Shown here piece by piece: positions 1 to 8,880 of a stretch of 64,000 bases of DNA (its first letter is position 1; each line of letters opens with the position of its first letter). Source of the stretch: Trichormus_B sp936914905 (lineage in GTDB: Bacteria > Cyanobacteriota > Cyanobacteriia > Cyanobacteriales > Nostocaceae); assembly GCF_039871975.1 (NCBI RefSeq), contig NZ_JBDPLL010000001.1. One strand, 5' to 3'. The translations under genes were made by a program, and so were the position numbers. Below the pieces are notes generated by a model, which saw only the letters and a list, made by a program, of their open reading frames with translations, ran no database searches and was not told the DNA's origin.

Positions 1-31
1 CCTACTTTATTCATACATAGTTAGTAATATA

Positions 32-116
32 GCAGATTCCAGATCAATAAGGTACTGAATCTAAATTGAAACATAGACAACAAAAGAGTTTTACTCCTCA
101 CTCCTGACTCCTGCTG
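32..116 (+). repeat. 85-bp dispersed repeat, copy 1
   Basis: This stretch matches, with about a dozen differences, the reverse complement of 39598-39682. Both copies run from GCAGATTCCA to a block of heptamer-like ACTCCTG units. It lies about 270 bp before gyrA and is not coding. It looks like a dispersed intergenic repeat ending in the short tandem repeats common in Nostocales. Confidence 0.7.
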
Positions 117-384
117 TATATAAATTAGCTATAAATTGAATTATAGCTTTTAATATGACAGAAACAATATGTCAAAAATCATGCTGATCTTCTTGGTGAA
201 GATAAGATTTCAATTTTAAACTTTTTATGTTCTCTTCCTTTGTGAGTGACTATTTCCACAAAGATTACTAATTTATGTTAAAATCATAGCAAGATATGAC
301 AATTATTCAAGACTCATTTGACATAATTTTATATTTTGTCAACTTGAAAGGCTAAAATCTACGATTTTTGGAGTTTTGTTGTTT

Positions 385-2994
385 ATGACAACCTCACAGG
401 AGAGGATTATCCCGACAGATTTACGACAAGAAATGTCGCAATCTTATCTGGAATACGCCATGAGCGTAATTGTAGGTCGGGCGCTGCCAGATGCCAGGGA
501 TGGTCTAAAACCTGTGCATCGTCGCATCCTCTATGCCATGCACGAGTTGGGTTTGCTGCCGGATCGACCTTTTAGAAAATCCGCCCGTGTGGTGGGGGAA
601 GTGTTGGGTAAATATCACCCCCACGGTGACACGGCGGTATATGATGCTTTGGTACGGATGGCGCAGGATTTTTCCATGAGATCTCCCTTAATTAACGGTC
701 ATGGTAACTTCGGTTCTGTGGACAACGATCCCCCAGCGGCGATGCGTTACACAGAATGTCGTTTACAAGCTTTAACCAGCGCGTCCCTACTGCAAGACAT
801 CGAATCAGAAACCGTAAACTTTGCTGATAACTTTGACGGTTCCCAACAAGAACCAACGGTTTTACCATCACGCATCCCCCAATTATTACTCAATGGTTCT
901 TCTGGAATTGCAGTCGGGATGGCTACCAACATTCCTCCGCATAATTTGGGAGAATTGATTGATGGGTTAGTGGCATTGATTCACAACCCAGAAATAACTA
1001 ATATGCAATTAATGCAGTATATTCATGGTCCAGACTTCCCCACTGGGGCGCAAATTCTGGGAACATCGGCAATTAAAGAAGCATACACCACTGGGCGCGG
1101 TTCTGTTACCATGAGGGGTGTGGCTACCATTGAAACTATAGAACAAAGGAATAGACCGGAACGGGAAGCAATTATTATTACAGAATTGCCTTACCAAATC
1201 AACAAAGCAGCATTAATTGAAAAAATTGCCGAGTTGGTGAATGATAAAAGAATTGAGGGCATAGCAGATATTCGGGATGAAAGTGATCGCAACGGAATGC
1301 GAATCGTCATAGAATTAAAACGGGATGCCTATCCGCGCGTGGTTTTAAATAACCTTTATAAACAAACCCCACTCCAGTCTAACTTTGGCGCGAATATGTT
1401 GGCCTTGGTCAACGGGGAACCCCAATTACTCACTCTCAAAAACTTCCTCAGCGTCTTCCTGGATTTCCGCATTGAAACCATTAACAGACGTACCCGTTAC
1501 CAACTCAGAAAAGCAGATGAAAGAGATCATCTACTGCAAGGTTTATTAATTGCGCTATCACATTTAGATGTAATTATTAACCTCATTCGTAGCGCCTCAG
1601 ATGCACCCTCGGCCAAAGGTGAATTAATCACTAATTATGGACTTTCCGAAGTCCAAGCCGATGCCATTTTGCAAATGCAACTGCGACGGTTAACAGCTCT
1701 AGAAGCAGATAAAATCAGCCTGGAACACGAAGAATTACAGGTGCAAATTGCCGACTTGCAGGATATTTTGGACAGACGGGAAAGGGTCCTGGAAATTATT
1801 GAAACCGAAGTTACCCAAATCAAAACCCAATTTGCTACCCCCCGACGGACAATTATTACCCACGCAGAAGGGGATATAGATGATATTGACTTAATAGCCA
1901 ATGAAAAAGTCCTGATTCTGCTGACAAAACAAGGTTACATTAAGCGGATGCCCGTCAACACCTTTGAAGCCCAAAGCCGCGCTACCAGAGGTAAAGCCGG
2001 GGCTAAGGTAAAAGATGATGATACCATTGAACATTTCTTAACCTGCTGTGACCATGATAGCGTATTATTCTTTAGCGATCGGGGCGTAGTCTACAGCCTC
2101 AGAACCTATCAAATACCTATAGGTTCCCGCACCAGTCGGGGTACACCCATCGTCCAGATGTTACCCATTCCCAAAGAAGAAAAAATCACCTCCATCGTCT
2201 CCGTAGACGAATTTACCAGCGAAGAATATCTAGTCATGCTCACCAAAGGCGGTAACATCAAAAAAACTGCACTAGAAGCATTTAGCAACATTCGTGCTAA
2301 CGGATTAATCGCCATATCCTTAGAAGAAGGCGACCAACTGCGCTGGGTAAGACGCGCCAAAGTAGAAGATAGTATCATCATTGGTTCACGTCACGGTATA
2401 GCCATTCACTTCCGTTGTACCCATGATCAACTGCGTCCCCTGGGTAGGGCGACTCGTGGGGTAAAATCAATGAAACTCAAGCCAGGTGATGAACTGGTAG
2501 GGATGGATATTCTACCTGCCGCAATTCTGGAAACTTTAGATACAGAGACAGAAGCGGAAATCGAAGAAGAAACTATTGACATTGAAGAAACCACCGAAAT
2601 CGAAGAAACTTCAGAAACCACTGAAGCACCCAACAGCAACAGCACAGGACCTTGGGTGTTGGTAATTACAATGGGAGGATATGGAAAGCGCGTACCAGTG
2701 GGACAATTCCGCCTACAAAACCGCGCTGGACAAGGTTTAACCGCCACCAAATTCAAAAACCGCAAAACCAAAGACAAACTAGCAACCTTGCGAATTGTCA
2801 ACAGCGACGAAGAAATTATGATGGCGACAAATCGCGGTATTATTATTCGGCAAACGGTCAATGCGATTCCCGTACAATCACGGTCAGCTACTGGAGTTAG
2901 AGTACAGCGTTTAGACGAAGATGATGCTATTACCGGAGTAGCGATCGTTCCTCCCGACACTGGTGATACTGGCGAATTAGAAGAGGCAGAATAA
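385..2994 (+). CDS. gyrA: DNA gyrase subunit A
   Basis: GyrA is the DNA-breaking and rejoining subunit of gyrase, which introduces negative supercoils together with GyrB. I start at the ATG at 385; the frame is open nine bases further upstream only through a TTG codon. From this start the catalytic tyrosine is Tyr122 (AAMRYTECR), the E. coli number. The quinolone-resistance region reads HPHGDTAVYD at residues 78-87, with Thr at 83 and Asp at 87. The breakage-reunion domain is followed by the C-terminal beta-pinwheel repeats. The pinwheel is interrupted at about residues 720-755 by a very acidic Glu/Thr-rich stretch. Length (869 aa) is normal for the family. lnt follows after 32 bp, so the two may be cotranscribed. 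ParC is the only alternative; the subunit A identity is very likely. Confidence 0.96.
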   Translation: MTTSQERIIPTDLRQEMSQSYLEYAMSVIVGRALPDARDGLKPVHRRILYAMHELGLLPDRPFRKSARVVGEVLGKYHPHGDTAVYDALVRMAQDFSMRSPLINGHGNFGSVDNDPPAAMRYTECRLQALTSASLLQDIESETVNFADNFDGSQQEPTVLPSRIPQLLLNGSSGIAVGMATNIPPHNLGELIDGLVALIHNPEITNMQLMQYIHGPDFPTGAQILGTSAIKEAYTTGRGSVTMRGVATIETIEQRNRPEREAIIITELPYQINKAALIEKIAELVNDKRIEGIADIRDESDRNGMRIVIELKRDAYPRVVLNNLYKQTPLQSNFGANMLALVNGEPQLLTLKNFLSVFLDFRIETINRRTRYQLRKADERDHLLQGLLIALSHLDVIINLIRSASDAPSAKGELITNYGLSEVQADAILQMQLRRLTALEADKISLEHEELQVQIADLQDILDRRERVLEIIETEVTQIKTQFATPRRTIITHAEGDIDDIDLIANEKVLILLTKQGYIKRMPVNTFEAQSRATRGKAGAKVKDDDTIEHFLTCCDHDSVLFFSDRGVVYSLRTYQIPIGSRTSRGTPIVQMLPIPKEEKITSIVSVDEFTSEEYLVMLTKGGNIKKTALEAFSNIRANGLIAISLEEGDQLRWVRRAKVEDSIIIGSRHGIAIHFRCTHDQLRPLGRATRGVKSMKLKPGDELVGMDILPAAILETLDTETEAEIEEETIDIEETTEIEETSETTEAPNSNSTGPWVLVITMGGYGKRVPVGQFRLQNRAGQGLTATKFKNRKTKDKLATLRIVNSDEEIMMATNRGIIIRQTVNAIPVQSRSATGVRVQRLDEDDAITGVAIVPPDTGDTGELEEAE

Positions 2995-3000
2995 AGGATC

Positions 3001-3025
3001 AAGGATCTAAGGATCAAGGATGAAC
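3001..3025 (+). repeat. AAGGATC heptamer repeats forming the lnt ribosome binding site
   Basis: The 32 bp between gyrA and lnt consist mostly of AAGGATC-like heptamers in tandem. The last unit (AAGGATG) sits just before the ATG at 3027 and supplies the only Shine-Dalgarno-like sequence there. The repeat is directly visible; its role as a ribosome binding site is inferred. Confidence 0.6.
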
Positions 3026-3026
3026 C

Positions 3027-4598
3027 ATGAAGTATTTAGAAACAAAGCTGTTTTCATCCTTCCACCTTTACAGTTTATCCTTTATCAGTGGGATTCTCAT
3101 GGGTGTAACCGTTGCCCCTATTGGTGCTTGGTTCTTCGCCTGGTTTGCTCTTGTACCCTTTTGGGTGTTGGTTGTTAAATATACAAAGAGAATAAAAACC
3201 GCTGCCTTTCTTTGGGCGATCGCCTATCATGGAATCGCTGTTTCCTGGATCATCGGCATTCATCCCATGAACTGGCTGGGTGTTCCCTGGTGGCCAAGTT
3301 TAGCTATTACCATCTTTTGTTGGACATTTATCAGCCTGTGGGGAGGAATATTAGTCTCCCTGTGGGCTATTTTGATGGTGCGGCTAGATAAACAAAAACC
3401 GTGGCTGCGGGTTCTCATTGGTACAGCTTTATGGTGTGCCTTAGAAAGCTTGTGGAGTTCAGGATCTTTATGGTGGAGTTCTCTTTCCTACACACAATCA
3501 CCGCACAATCTAGTAATTTTACATTTAGGGAAACTTTCAGGTCCAAATACTGTGACAGCGGTTATTGTTGCTGTTAATGGATTGCTTGGTGAAGCCTGGA
3601 TATATTATGAAAAGTTCACCCAAAAGCGCAAAAGCGAAAAGGAAGAAAAGGGTTTAGGGAAAGGCTTGGTTAATGGTTATTTAATTTTAGCTTTTTCACT
3701 ATTTATTTTTTCCCATCTGATCGGTTTTATTCTCTACACCCAACCCCTAAAACCAACCCCAACCACAGCATTGAAAATTGGTATTATTCAAGGTAATATT
3801 CCCAATCAAATCAAACTACTACCAGAAGGATTTCGTCGTGCGGTTACAGGTTACACCAAGGGATATTTAAAATTAGTAAATCAAGGTGTTAATGGAGTTC
3901 TTACACCTGAAGGTGCATTACCTTTATATGAACGCAACTTTAAAAATACACCTTTATTAGATGCAGTAAAAGAGAAAGGGGTAATTGCTTGGATAGGTGG
4001 TTTTGGAGAACGGGGAAAAAGCTATACAAATAGTTTATTCGGTGTTAATAGTAAAGGAGAAGTTACCAGTCGTTACGATAAATCTAAACTTGTACCTTTA
4101 GGAGAATATATTCCCTTTGAACAAATTTTACGGGCAGTTATACAACGTTTATCACCATTAGATGAACATCAAGTTCACGGTGCAGCAAATCAAGTCTTTG
4201 ATACTCCCTTCGGGCGGGTTATTGTTGGCATTTGTTACGAATCAGCATTTTCAGAAACTTTTCGCCGTCAAGCTTTTCAAGGTGGGCAATTTATTCTTAT
4301 TTCTTCCAATGATGCCCATTATACTGCTGCTATGGCAGACCAACATCATGCCCAGGATATCATGCGGGCAATTGAAACTGATAGATGGGCAGTTAGGGCA
4401 ACAAATACTGGTTATTCAGCTTTTGTTGATCCTCATGGGAGAAATGTATGGAAATCAGCATATAACACCTATGAAACCCACGCCGAAACCATTTATCCTC
4501 GCCAAAGCCAGACTTTATATGTGCGCTTTGGTGATTGGTTGATGCCTTTATTATTGATAATGGGGATTTTGGCATGGTTTATCAAACCTGTGGGTTAA
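3027..4598 (+). CDS. lnt: Apolipoprotein N-acyltransferase
   Basis: Lnt transfers an acyl chain to the amino-terminal cysteine of lipoproteins, the last step of lipoprotein maturation in the inner membrane. The first roughly 240 residues hold several hydrophobic membrane segments. A nitrilase-like (carbon-nitrogen hydrolase) domain follows, with the expected triad: Glu295 in TPEGALP, Lys352 in YDKSKLVPLGEY and Cys403 in GICYESAF. A last hydrophobic helix lies at the C-terminus. The 523-residue length is usual. It follows gyrA by 32 bp. A likely substrate class is represented in this window by the lipoprotein at 24526. Confidence 0.93.
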   Translation: MKYLETKLFSSFHLYSLSFISGILMGVTVAPIGAWFFAWFALVPFWVLVVKYTKRIKTAAFLWAIAYHGIAVSWIIGIHPMNWLGVPWWPSLAITIFCWTFISLWGGILVSLWAILMVRLDKQKPWLRVLIGTALWCALESLWSSGSLWWSSLSYTQSPHNLVILHLGKLSGPNTVTAVIVAVNGLLGEAWIYYEKFTQKRKSEKEEKGLGKGLVNGYLILAFSLFIFSHLIGFILYTQPLKPTPTTALKIGIIQGNIPNQIKLLPEGFRRAVTGYTKGYLKLVNQGVNGVLTPEGALPLYERNFKNTPLLDAVKEKGVIAWIGGFGERGKSYTNSLFGVNSKGEVTSRYDKSKLVPLGEYIPFEQILRAVIQRLSPLDEHQVHGAANQVFDTPFGRVIVGICYESAFSETFRRQAFQGGQFILISSNDAHYTAAMADQHHAQDIMRAIETDRWAVRATNTGYSAFVDPHGRNVWKSAYNTYETHAETIYPRQSQTLYVRFGDWLMPLLLIMGILAWFIKPVG

Positions 4599-4834
4599 AA
4601 AATATTATATATATATAGGGCTTACGTAATATATAGGGCTTACGCAAGTGTCACAATCAAGTCTCTTTTAGGCTGGGTTACTCCATTTCCCCCCTTTTTA
4701 AGGGGGTTAGAGGTGATCTAAAGATTTTTGATACATCACCAACGACTTTTCAAAAATCCTCTAATCAATCCGCCATCTATATCTCATCTATATCTATAGA
4801 TAAGTGAATTTAACAATGATATTTTTTAGACTAA
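4599..4834. repeat. Intergenic repeats: duplicated GGGCTTACG box and G/C palindrome
   Basis: The spacer holds two tandem copies of ATATATAGGGCTTACG (about 4607-4650) and a palindrome CCCCCTTTTTAAGGGGG at 4690-4706. GGGCTTACGCA resembles insertion-sequence or MITE ends in Nostocales, which I recall rather than can test here. The palindrome could end lnt transcription, but no clean run of T follows it. Confidence 0.45.
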
Positions 4835-5041
4835 ATGGGTATAGTTGGGACAACAATTATCAGTAAAGAAACAGTTCCGAGTCAAGCTGAAAAGCTTAAC
4901 TCGGAAGGAGATGCCTCCCAATTAAGTCCAGAGTTGCAAGACAAAATTAAACACCCTCCAAAAATGGATGATGTGATCCGAGAACAAACACCAGAGGAAA
5001 AACGCGGAAATCAAGCTTTAGTTCCCGAAATGCTGGATTAA
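4835..5041 (+). CDS. Conserved hypothetical protein, 68 aa
   Basis: This is a short hydrophilic protein rich in Glu, Lys, Pro and Gln. It has no signal peptide and no membrane segment. The motif DDVIREQTPEEKRGNQ near the C-terminus looks like a conserved tail, but I do not recognise a family. An ATG start is used with a weak upstream A-rich region. It sits between lnt and the deacetylase-like gene, all on the plus strand. It could be a small cyanobacterial hypothetical protein; I rate it as probably real because the frame is intact among much decayed DNA. Confidence 0.55.
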   Translation: MGIVGTTIISKETVPSQAEKLNSEGDASQLSPELQDKIKHPPKMDDVIREQTPEEKRGNQALVPEMLD

Positions 5042-5119
5042 CCGACGGATATAATGACCGGCTACAGTAACGAATAGTCAGGCTAGAATGGCAATCAAGT
5101 ATCTTGACTTTTCTATCTC

Positions 5120-6034
5120 ATGCTACCAATCATCTATTCTGATGAATTTTTAGATCACATAACGGGGCGCTATCATCCAGAAAAACCAGAACGGTTAAGG
5201 GCGATCGTCAAAGCTTTAAAAACTACTAATTTTGCTGAACAAATAGAATGGGTAAATCCTCAACCAGTTAAACCTGAGTTGATGTCGTGGATAGAAATAG
5301 CCCATCATCATACTTATATTAAGAAACTTAAAGATATTGCTTCTAGTGGTGGTGGTTATTTGGATGGAGACACCCCCATTTCTCCCCGCAGTTATGACGT
5401 GGCTTTGTTAGCAGTAAGTGCTTGGTTAGATGGAGTAAATGAGGTTTTAACCAGGGAAAATCCAGCTTTTGTGTTAGCGCGTCCACCAGGACATCATGCA
5501 GAACGTGATACGGGTATGGGATTTTGCTTATTTTCTAATGCGGCGATCGCTGCCTTATACGCTTTACAACAACCAGGAGTTAACCGCGTCGCTATCTTAG
5601 ACTGGGATGTACATCACGGTAATGGTACTCAAGCAATAGTGGAGACTCACTCACAAATTGCATATTGTTCTTTACATCAATACCCAGCTTATCCGGGTAC
5701 TGGGAAAGCTTCCGAAAAAGGTTTGCATAATAATGTTCTCAATTTACCTCTCCCTCCTGGTAGTGACATTATTTCCTATCAACCCTTGTGGGAAAGTTTG
5801 ATATTGCCTTTTTTAACTAAGTTTGAGCCAGATTTACTGATTGTTAGTGCTGGCTATGATGCTTTAGCAGATGATGCTTTGGCAAGTGTTAATTTGCAAC
5901 CTGAAGACTTTGGTTTATTCACAGAATATTGTTTAGGTATAACTCGCAAAATTCTATTTGGTTTAGAAGGCGGGTATGATTTACAAACATTATCAAAATC
6001 AGTAGTTGCCACTATTGAACGCTGTTGTATCTAG
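5120..6034 (+). CDS. Histone deacetylase / acetylpolyamine amidohydrolase family protein
   Basis: The protein belongs to the arginase-deacetylase fold that removes acetyl groups from amines such as acetylpolyamines or acetyl-lysine. The zinc and catalytic motifs are present in order: RPPGHHAE (His-His pair), DWDVHHGNGTQ (metal-binding Asp and His), the SAGYDALADD metal site and GLEGGYD near the end. The 304-residue length is standard for the bacterial class. Bacterial members cannot be assigned a substrate from sequence, so acetylpolyamine, acetoin-utilisation-like or protein deacetylation all remain possible. It is a single gene with no obvious operon partner. Confidence 0.88.
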   Translation: MLPIIYSDEFLDHITGRYHPEKPERLRAIVKALKTTNFAEQIEWVNPQPVKPELMSWIEIAHHHTYIKKLKDIASSGGGYLDGDTPISPRSYDVALLAVSAWLDGVNEVLTRENPAFVLARPPGHHAERDTGMGFCLFSNAAIAALYALQQPGVNRVAILDWDVHHGNGTQAIVETHSQIAYCSLHQYPAYPGTGKASEKGLHNNVLNLPLPPGSDIISYQPLWESLILPFLTKFEPDLLIVSAGYDALADDALASVNLQPEDFGLFTEYCLGITRKILFGLEGGYDLQTLSKSVVATIERCCI

Positions 6035-6061
6035 TGTTGTTTTGAGAGTATAGAAATTTGA

Positions 6062-6586
6062 TTATTTACGGATTCTATACTCAACTACATTTAAAACTTG
6101 TCTACTCAAATTAGTATTCTTACATTTACTAAATATTTGTCTTCCTAGTTTTCCTGTAATCCTTCTGCTGGTAGCATTTTAAGGGTCTACAGGATAGATA
6201 TGTGAGATATTCATAATCTAAGTTAGTATCAGCCCATGTTTTCAGGGATTTGATTGCTTCTGTTGCATACCCTTGACCGAATGCTGATTTTTTAATCAAA
6301 TTCCGGGTTGGGGATATTTGCTATTAATTTTATATATGCCACTACAGCCTAAAAATTCTTGAGAATATTTCTTGAGAATCACAACTATAAAACTCTCTCC
6401 TCTTTGCATTTCTAGTTAAGATTGATTAATAGAAAATTTAGTATCTCCAATTTCTTTAGGTGGGGCTCCATATAAATCAGTTGTAATTTGCACAGTGAAT
6501 TCCTGAGAAATGTATTCTTTATATTGGAGTGATAGTGGCTTTAATAATAAGCGACCTCTGAATATTGCTAAATGTAAATATTCCAT
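6062..6586 (-). pseudogene. GNAT-family N-acetyltransferase, broken (RimJ/RimL-like)
   Basis: Reading the minus strand from the ATG at 6586 gives a recognisable RimJ/RimL-type GNAT protein. The acetyl-CoA loop GQGYATEAIKSLKTWADTN is intact. The downstream YPVDP and NATSRRI blocks, typical of the family, are present but separated by a stop and a frameshift. At least three nonsense codons occur, one after FSINQS, one before LKN and one inside YPVDP. The last segment ends at 6062, 27 bp after the deacetylase-like gene on the other strand. The gene is dead but still alignable over its full length. Confidence 0.8.
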
Positions 6587-6879
6587 AATACTTCTCGACT
6601 AGTATGTATTTTACAGGACGAATATTTTAGAATATTTGCGGTACTTCCAAAGGGCGTTATTTTTACTTATACTATTTTTTAGTATTTTCCTGTATTATCT
6701 CTCACCAAATAGAGGTTAAATTCATCAAAACTTGAGGGAGAAAAGTTTGTCATGATGTTCTGAAAGAGCTAAAGTTTTGTTAAGATGCTATTGCTAGGAA
6801 ATAATCAGCGAGATTCACCTCTCGGGGTGTTGAGAAATAAATAGCACTAGTAGCCAATTAAAGTTTAGAAGGTGAACAA

Positions 6880-7017
6880 ATGACCACCTACATTTTTTTT
6901 GACGAAGCCCTCCGAATGCTGACCAATGCTTATTTGATTTCAGCAATCATATTAATTGCAGCTTCTAGTATAGGTTTGGCAGTTATTGAGACAATTGAAA
7001 AAACGGGAGAACACTAA
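6880..7017 (+). CDS. Putative 45-residue single-span membrane protein
   Basis: The ATG at 6880 follows AAGGTGAACAA, a good ribosome binding site. The predicted peptide starts MTTYIFFDEALRML, continues with a hydrophobic helix (about residues 18-35, rich in Ile, Leu and Ala) and ends in a charged tail (ETIEKTGEH). This layout resembles small subunits of photosynthetic complexes, but I do not recognise a named one. The upstream 100 bp contain no decayed gene I can read. It may be a real small protein; the call rests on the ribosome binding site and the clean transmembrane pattern only. Confidence 0.45.
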   Translation: MTTYIFFDEALRMLTNAYLISAIILIAASSIGLAVIETIEKTGEH

Positions 7018-7385
7018 ATTTACACTCCTTGGGTGTACTTCTGAAACCACAAGATTCTATGGGCTTGTTCACCCTCTATCTGGGAACAATCTGTACAGGT
7101 CTAACAGCGTTGCAGGTTTACCTGGAAGTGATCAACTTTTTCAGCCCTGCAGGTAACTGCACCGCTAGTAGGACGGGAATATCAGTCAAAAATTCAAAAT
7201 TAGGAGATTAGCTTACCAAGCTAAAATTCAACATACTATTTTTATCACACTACAAAAGTACAATAGCAGAATTTTATATTTTTGATGAAGATCACCGATG
7301 TCTCTTTTATGTAAGTTCTCGAATGAAGGATTTTAGATGAATTTTTGTAAAAATAGAGATTTGTAAAGAAAAAAGGGTAAGGGTG
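7018..7385. other. Intergenic region with no supported gene
   Basis: An open frame at 7029-7211 exists but shows no homology I recognise, no ribosome binding site, and a composition like non-coding DNA. Nothing else is readable before the hairpin at 7386. Confidence 0.4.
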
Positions 7386-7450
7386 AAAGAAAAACGATTA
7401 ACCCTTCCCCGTTCTTTTTGAGTATGGGGAAGGGTTAATCGTTTTTCTTT
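7386..7450. terminator. Perfect 25-bp inverted repeat
   Basis: Positions 7386-7410 (AAAGAAAAACGATTAACCC and on) are repeated as the exact reverse complement at 7426-7450, with a 15-base loop. The right arm ends in TTTTTCTTT, so it could work as a terminator for upstream transcripts on the plus strand and, by symmetry, for the minus strand. The perfect 25-bp arms are longer than most terminators, so a small palindromic element is an alternative. Confidence 0.6.
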
Positions 7451-7513
7451 ACTGCTTTATTTATAGCCTCAAGGATTGTAGGATTTAGTAATTAACTTTT
7501 ATTGATTACAAGT

Positions 7514-8878
7514 ATGCCTGTGTCGGCGACTTTATCCCAATTGGTTGAAGTTCTGTCAGCCTCTTCTGTAAATTTATCTGCATCTGCGTTAGCTAAGGTT
7601 AGTAAAGGTATTCAAACAGACACCAGAATCTTACAAGCGGGTGAAGTATTTGTGGCTTTACGAGGTGAAAAGTTTGATGGACATGAGTTTGTAGCAATGG
7701 CGATCGTAAAAGGTGCGATCGCAGCTATTGTAGATTATGGTTATGAAAACCCTAGGTTCCCTGTATTACAAGTTTCTGATACATTGAAAGCATATCAGCA
7801 AATTGGCAGATGGTGGAGGGACTCTTGTTCTATTCCTGTGATTGGGGTAACGGGTTCTGTGGGTAAAACCACAACGAAGGAACTCATAGCCGCAGTTTTA
7901 GCCACAAAGGGACAGGTTCACAAAACCTATGGCAATTTCAATAACGAAATTGGTGTTCCCAAAACTCTTTTAGAACTGGGTGCAGAACATGATTTTGCGG
8001 TAATAGAAATGGCGATGAGGGGAAGGGGACAAATTACGGAATTAACGCAAATTGCTAGGCCAACTATTGGTGTAATTACTAATGTAGGAACGGCACATAT
8101 TGAGTTACTTTGTTCAGAACAAGCTATAGCTGAAGCTAAATGTGAGTTGTTAGCAGAAATGCCTAATGATAGTGTGGCAATCCTTAATTATGATAGTCCA
8201 TTATTAATAGAGACAGCAAAGAAATTTTGGCAGGGGGAAGTTATTAGTTATGGTTTTTCTGGTGGAGATATTCAAGGAAAATTAATTGATAATGAAACTG
8301 TAGAGGTGGCTGGCATACCTTTACCTTTACCCTTACCTGGTAATCATAATGCAACTAATTTTTTAGCAGCCTTAGCAGTAGCCAAGGTGTTAGAAATTGA
8401 TTGGCAATCGCTGCAAGCTGGGGTAATTGTGAATATGCCCAATGGCCGGTCGCAACGGTTTACACTACCTAATGATGTGATAATTTTAGATGAAACCTAT
8501 AATGCTGCCCCAGAAGCAATGTTAGCAGCTTTGCAGTTGTTAGCAGATACTCCAGGAAAACGGAAAATTGCTGTTTTAGGGGTAATGAAGGAGTTAGGAG
8601 AAAGATCGCAACAATTACATCAACAAGTTGGGGAAATGGTACAGGAGTTGAATTTAGATGGTTTGTTGGTGTTAGTTGATAGCAAGGATGCAGAATTTAT
8701 CGCCAATAGTGCTAAGGGTATTCCTTGTGAATGTTTTGCCACTCATGCTGATTTAATAACAAGATTGAAAACATTTATCCAAGCAGGTGATCGCTTACTA
8801 TTTAAAGCAGCCCATTCCGTAGGATTGGATCGGGTCGTTAATCAGTTACGGGTAGAATTGATTATTTCAAACCAATGA
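7514..8878 (+). CDS. murF: UDP-N-acetylmuramoyl-tripeptide--D-alanyl-D-alanine ligase
   Basis: MurF adds D-Ala-D-Ala to the UDP-MurNAc tripeptide, the last cytoplasmic step of peptidoglycan precursor synthesis. The Mur ligase P-loop is seen as GVTGSVGKTTTKEL, the central domain contains NFNNEIGVPKTLLEL, and the C-terminal domain has DETYNAAPEAM. I start at the ATG at 7514 (MPVSATLSQL) rather than an upstream TTG at 7502. The 454-residue length is normal. It stands alone, with a strong hairpin upstream at 7386-7450 and a decayed restriction gene convergent to it. Confidence 0.94.
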   Translation: MPVSATLSQLVEVLSASSVNLSASALAKVSKGIQTDTRILQAGEVFVALRGEKFDGHEFVAMAIVKGAIAAIVDYGYENPRFPVLQVSDTLKAYQQIGRWWRDSCSIPVIGVTGSVGKTTTKELIAAVLATKGQVHKTYGNFNNEIGVPKTLLELGAEHDFAVIEMAMRGRGQITELTQIARPTIGVITNVGTAHIELLCSEQAIAEAKCELLAEMPNDSVAILNYDSPLLIETAKKFWQGEVISYGFSGGDIQGKLIDNETVEVAGIPLPLPLPGNHNATNFLAALAVAKVLEIDWQSLQAGVIVNMPNGRSQRFTLPNDVIILDETYNAAPEAMLAALQLLADTPGKRKIAVLGVMKELGERSQQLHQQVGEMVQELNLDGLLVLVDSKDAEFIANSAKGIPCECFATHADLITRLKTFIQAGDRLLFKAAHSVGLDRVVNQLRVELIISNQ

Positions 8879-8880
8879 AC

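Noticed and set aside
2427..3017. 196-residue minus-strand frame over gyrA
   Set aside because: It is the shadow of the gyrA C-terminal domain, with low-complexity Ser/Ile content mirroring the acidic insert.
7029..7211. 60-residue open frame between the 45-residue ORF and murF
   Set aside because: No ribosome binding site, no recognisable similarity, non-coding composition.
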